This document shows, piece after piece, positions 6,392 through 9,687 of a stretch of 9,687 nt of DNA. Each line of letters opens with the position of its first letter. Position 1 is the first letter of the stretch. Under the pieces are notes generated by a model. It made no database searches, was not told the DNA's origin, and was given only the letters and a program-made list of their open reading frames with translations. Source of the DNA: G020353355 sp050116155 (GTDB lineage: Bacteria > Desulfobacterota > Desulfobacteria > Desulfobacterales > JAHEIW01); NCBI GenBank assembly GCA_050116155.1, contig JASFPE010000178.1, positions 1-9,687 of the forward strand, written 5' to 3'. A program made the translations under genes and the position numbers.

Positions 6392-9300
6392 AAACAACAC
6401 CGTTGATCGCAAAGATTACGGCCGTTACCAGGGGTAAATTCTATTTAATAGCAGCTTTTTTTCTGTTTTTATTCGTGCTGTTTATTTCATTCTCCTTTCC
6501 TTTACCGTCACTTGCCGCCAAACCGAGCGACATTCCCTCGGCATTAAAACCCTGGAAACAATGGGTGCTTCACAATCTGGAAGAGCAACTCTGTCCCACG
6601 GACTATAACCACGAAGAGAACTATCGTTGCGTCTGGCCCTCCCGGCTGGAATTATTTGTCGAGCCCTTCGGAGGACGTTTTGTGCAACATGTGGTGGTTT
6701 ATGCTGAAAGCTGGGTAGCACTGCCGGGCAGTCCGGAAATCTGGCCGACGGTAGTAAAGCTGGCAGAGAAAAAGATTCCTGTCATGAATCGAAGCGGCAC
6801 CCCTGCCGTTCAGCTCCCGGTAGGCGAGCACGTGGTCAGCGGCTATTTTTCGTGGAGAGAAATGCCGGAGGTGCTTCAGATCCCTGTCAGCAGTGGTTTG
6901 ATCAAATTGACCATCAACGATCAGCCGGTGGTATCTCCGGTTTTGGATAAAAAGGGTCGTCTGTGGTTACAAAAACGGAGTCAGACAAAGAACAAGGAAA
7001 ACCGCATGGATGTGCGCATCTTTCGACTGCTGGATGACGAGATTCCCATGAAGGTAACCAACCATCTTCAGATCGATATATCCGGCCAGGCCCGAGAAGA
7101 AAGTCTGCCGGAGATTCTTTTAAAAGACGCAATTCCAATGCAGCTGGACAGCCCGCTGCCTGCCCGAATCGGGCCACAGGGCCAATTAATGCTGCAGGCC
7201 CGTCCTGGTCGTTGGACCATTCAGCTGATCACCCGTCAACAGGGATCCATTGAAACACTGGGTCCAGTCCGCGGTCATTATGGTACTGAAGTATGGTCAT
7301 TCAGATCTCGCAACCATTTGCGCATGGTTAAAATATCGGGGGTCGATGCCATAGATCCGGCTCAAGCCGATGTGCCGTCGGCATGGAAGCGTTACCCGGC
7401 CTATGTCGTCAAGCCGGAAGCGACCATTGTTTTCAAGGAGTTACGCCGGGGAGACCCAGATCCGGCCCCGGATCGGTTGAATCTGCAACGAACCTGGTGG
7501 CTGGATTTTGACGGCCGTGGATTTGCGATTCAGGACAGTATCAGCGGAATTATGAGCCAGCAATGGTACCTGACGATGAACCCACCGATCGAGCTCGGCC
7601 GTATAGCGGTCGATGGCCGGGACCAATTGATCACGATGCACGGTGATCAACAAAAACCTGGCGTGGAATTGCGCCGGGGCCATCTAAATTTGCAAGCCGA
7701 TGCGCGACTTTCAGCAGATGCCAAGAGCCTCCCCGCAGTGGGCTGGGACCACAATTTTCAGAATGTGTCCGCCGTATTGAACCTGCCGCCCGGATGGCGG
7801 CTGCTGACCGCACAAGGCGTAGACGTTATTCCCGGAACCTGGTTCCAACGCTGGACCCTGTTGGATTTTTTTCTGGTCCTGATCATTGCCCTGGCATTTT
7901 TTAAACTGAAAAACTGGCGCTGGGGATTTCTGGCCACAGTGACCCTGGCTATCGTCTACCATGAGGCGGGTGCGCCCCGGACTGTCTGGCTGCACCTGCT
8001 CGCCATGCTGGCGCTATTGCGTGTGTTGCCGGAAGGATGGCTACGAAAGCTGGTCTCTTTTTGGGGTGTAGGTGCTGTGGTGGCACTGCTGGTCATATCG
8101 ATTCCGTTCATGGTAAATCAAATTCGCCTGGGTCTTTATCCGCAGATCGAACAGCCCGGCGACTACAGTCGTGCGCAAAGGATGTATTTTCAACAGGCGG
8201 TACAGGTTGATAAAGTACAAGTTGCGGCACCGACAACCCCGCTGCAAGAGGAACCAATGGATGAAGCCGTCGAGCGAGAAGTTCCTGCAAAAAAATCAAA
8301 AATGCGTTTATCTGCTCCCAAACGTGCGGTTTTTGCTCAGGACCCTAATGCGTTGATTCAGACCGGTCCCGGTCTGCCGACCTGGCAATGGCGATCCATT
8401 CGGATGCAATGGAACGGGCCGGTAGCCAAAAATCACCAGTTACGCCTGTGGCTGTTGACACCCTCGGCAAATTTGGTTCTGGCGTTTATGCGGGTTATCC
8501 TGCTGGCGATCATGATTTTCGGTCTGGTCAATATGCGTTATTGGTGGCAAAAGGTCAATCAGACACTCAAACCGACCGCGGCTGCGGTAATACTTGTTTT
8601 GCTGGTTGGTTGGCAGCATATCACTTATGCTGAAAAAGCGGATTTCGCATATCCGCCGCCCGAGATTTTGCAGCAGCTGCAAGAAAGGCTATTGGAAAAA
8701 GCGGATTGCTACCCGCAATGCGCCAATATGGTTCGCATGGACCTAACGGCCACAGACGAAAGTTTGCAATTCCTACTTGAAGTTCATGCAGCTGCCAAAA
8801 CGGCGGTTCCTTTGCCGGGGAATTTGGAGGCCTGGCTGCCGGAGGCAATCTTACTGGATGAAAAGCCGATTAAAGGCCTTGCAAAGGATACCGGCGGAGG
8901 CCTGTGGGCGCTTATCCCGGAAGGCATTCATCGGCTCTCCCTTATCGGCAAGCCCGGTGCGCGCAATACCATTCAAATTCCAATTCCACTGACACCGCAT
9001 CGGGTGACCGTGCACAGCACCGATTGGGAGGTTCAGGGGGTGCACCCAAATGGCACTGTCGATGCAGGCATTCAATTGATTCGTCGGCATCTAGACAAAA
9101 CCAAACAGTCGTCTTTGGGAGATGTTAGCCTGCCACCTTTCTTGAATATCGAGCGCGTGTTTCATCTGGGATTGAATTGGCAGATATCCACAACCATTAA
9201 ACGACTGACACCTCCCGGAATACCAATTGTCATTTCCTTGCCCTTGCTAAAGGGTGAATCTGTAACCGCTTCTGGGATCCAGGTCGAAAATGGCAAGGCC

Positions 9301-9687
9301 ATTGTAAACATGGAGGCTCAGGCCCTGCAATTACGGATTAAATCCGTTCTTGAAATGGCGCCGGAAATCAGGTTGCGGGCTCCGCAATCTGTAACCTGGA
9401 CCGAAACATGGATCCTGGATGCCAGTCCCATCTGGCATTGTGATCTATCCGGCATACCGGTCGTTCACCACCAGGATCAGCAGGGACACTGGCGTCCCAA
9501 CTGGCGGCCTTGGCCCGGTGAACAGGTGGTCATAGCCGTTTCCCGGCCCCAGGCCATCCCCGGTAAGCAGGTAACCATCGACAAAGCCCAGCTGGATTGG
9601 ACGCCGGGAAGGCGGTTAAATAAAGCCGGCCTTGACCTGGCGGTCAGAACCAGCCGGGGAGGACAGCATACCGTTACATTGCCCCGG
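6388..9687 (+). CDS. Large exported multi-pass inner-membrane protein with duplicated periplasmic domains; C-terminus cut off by the window edge
   Basis: The frame is open for 1100 codons to the window end. The start is clear: AAGGAG, 8 bases, ATG. A signal sequence (hydrophobic 18-37, likely cleavage near A43 or A44 in PSLAAKP) is followed by a beta-rich domain with C69/C81. A cluster of about four membrane segments follows (roughly 492-508, 512-526, 531-549, 556-576), then a charged linker (590-650), a short segment with IQTGPGLPTWQW (657-668), two more membrane segments (696-716, 730-748) and a second beta-rich domain from about 749 with C774/C778. With an even number of helices between them, all soluble parts would be periplasmic. 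Further on are Trp/Pro-rich stretches such as WHCDLSG (1016-1022) and WRPNWRPWPGE (1035-1045). I recall similar large uncharacterised proteobacterial membrane proteins but cannot name the family. There is no catalytic motif that I recognise, and the function is unknown. Confidence 0.87.
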   Translation, partial: MKTTPLIAKITAVTRGKFYLIAAFFLFLFVLFISFSFPLPSLAAKPSDIPSALKPWKQWVLHNLEEQLCPTDYNHEENYRCVWPSRLELFVEPFGGRFVQHVVVYAESWVALPGSPEIWPTVVKLAEKKIPVMNRSGTPAVQLPVGEHVVSGYFSWREMPEVLQIPVSSGLIKLTINDQPVVSPVLDKKGRLWLQKRSQTKNKENRMDVRIFRLLDDEIPMKVTNHLQIDISGQAREESLPEILLKDAIPMQLDSPLPARIGPQGQLMLQARPGRWTIQLITRQQGSIETLGPVRGHYGTEVWSFRSRNHLRMVKISGVDAIDPAQADVPSAWKRYPAYVVKPEATIVFKELRRGDPDPAPDRLNLQRTWWLDFDGRGFAIQDSISGIMSQQWYLTMNPPIELGRIAVDGRDQLITMHGDQQKPGVELRRGHLNLQADARLSADAKSLPAVGWDHNFQNVSAVLNLPPGWRLLTAQGVDVIPGTWFQRWTLLDFFLVLIIALAFFKLKNWRWGFLATVTLAIVYHEAGAPRTVWLHLLAMLALLRVLPEGWLRKLVSFWGVGAVVALLVISIPFMVNQIRLGLYPQIEQPGDYSRAQRMYFQQAVQVDKVQVAAPTTPLQEEPMDEAVEREVPAKKSKMRLSAPKRAVFAQDPNALIQTGPGLPTWQWRSIRMQWNGPVAKNHQLRLWLLTPSANLVLAFMRVILLAIMIFGLVNMRYWWQKVNQTLKPTAAAVILVLLVGWQHITYAEKADFAYPPPEILQQLQERLLEKADCYPQCANMVRMDLTATDESLQFLLEVHAAAKTAVPLPGNLEAWLPEAILLDEKPIKGLAKDTGGGLWALIPEGIHRLSLIGKPGARNTIQIPIPLTPHRVTVHSTDWEVQGVHPNGTVDAGIQLIRRHLDKTKQSSLGDVSLPPFLNIERVFHLGLNWQISTTIKRLTPPGIPIVISLPLLKGESVTASGIQVENGKAIVNMEAQALQLRIKSVLEMAPEIRLRAPQSVTWTETWILDASPIWHCDLSGIPVVHHQDQQGHWRPNWRPWPGEQVVIAVSRPQAIPGKQVTIDKAQLDWTPGRRLNKAGLDLAVRTSRGGQHTVTLPR

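Overview
The window looks like chromosomal DNA of a Gram-negative bacterium, most probably a member of the Desulfobacterota (former Deltaproteobacteria). The best hint is the gene at the left edge: tandem MJ0042-type zinc ribbons joined through one membrane helix to a very large exported domain, a layout I associate with that group. The taxonomic call is an inference from family knowledge, not a database result. No mobile element, CRISPR array, rRNA or tRNA gene is visible.

Layout. Bases 1-5180 hold four genes, all on the minus strand and probably co-transcribed from a promoter near 5290. In transcription order they are: an aspartate carbamoyltransferase (pyrB, 5180-4098); an ATP-grasp ligase-like protein of unknown substrate (4070-3195); a small HNH endonuclease-like protein (3232-2915) that overlaps the end of the ATP-grasp gene; and, after a 128-base gap, a large membrane protein with three zinc ribbons (2786 to beyond base 1). 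A divergent intergenic region (5181-5450) separates them from a plus-strand O6-alkylguanine-DNA alkyltransferase gene (ogt, 5451-5915).

Bases 5916-6387 are an AT-rich intergenic region with no established gene. It holds a candidate 26-codon minus-strand ORF with a very good ribosome site, a short hairpin, a perfect 10-base inverted repeat that brackets a good sigma70-like promoter, and an 18-codon leader ORF whose stop overlaps the next start as ATGA. From 6388 to the right edge runs a 1100-codon incomplete plus-strand gene for an exported, multi-pass inner-membrane protein. It carries two similar periplasmic beta-rich domains, apparently an internal duplication.

How the genes work together. 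Only pyrB (pyrimidine synthesis) and ogt (repair of alkylated DNA) have clear roles. The pyrB, ATP-grasp and HNH genes are tightly packed, but the sequence does not show a shared pathway. The most interesting points are: an A8 tract exactly where the ATP-grasp and HNH frames overlap, so losing one base would fuse them; the regulatory and leader-peptide arrangement before the giant membrane gene; the internal duplication in that protein; and the exact 51-residue spacing of the three zinc ribbons.
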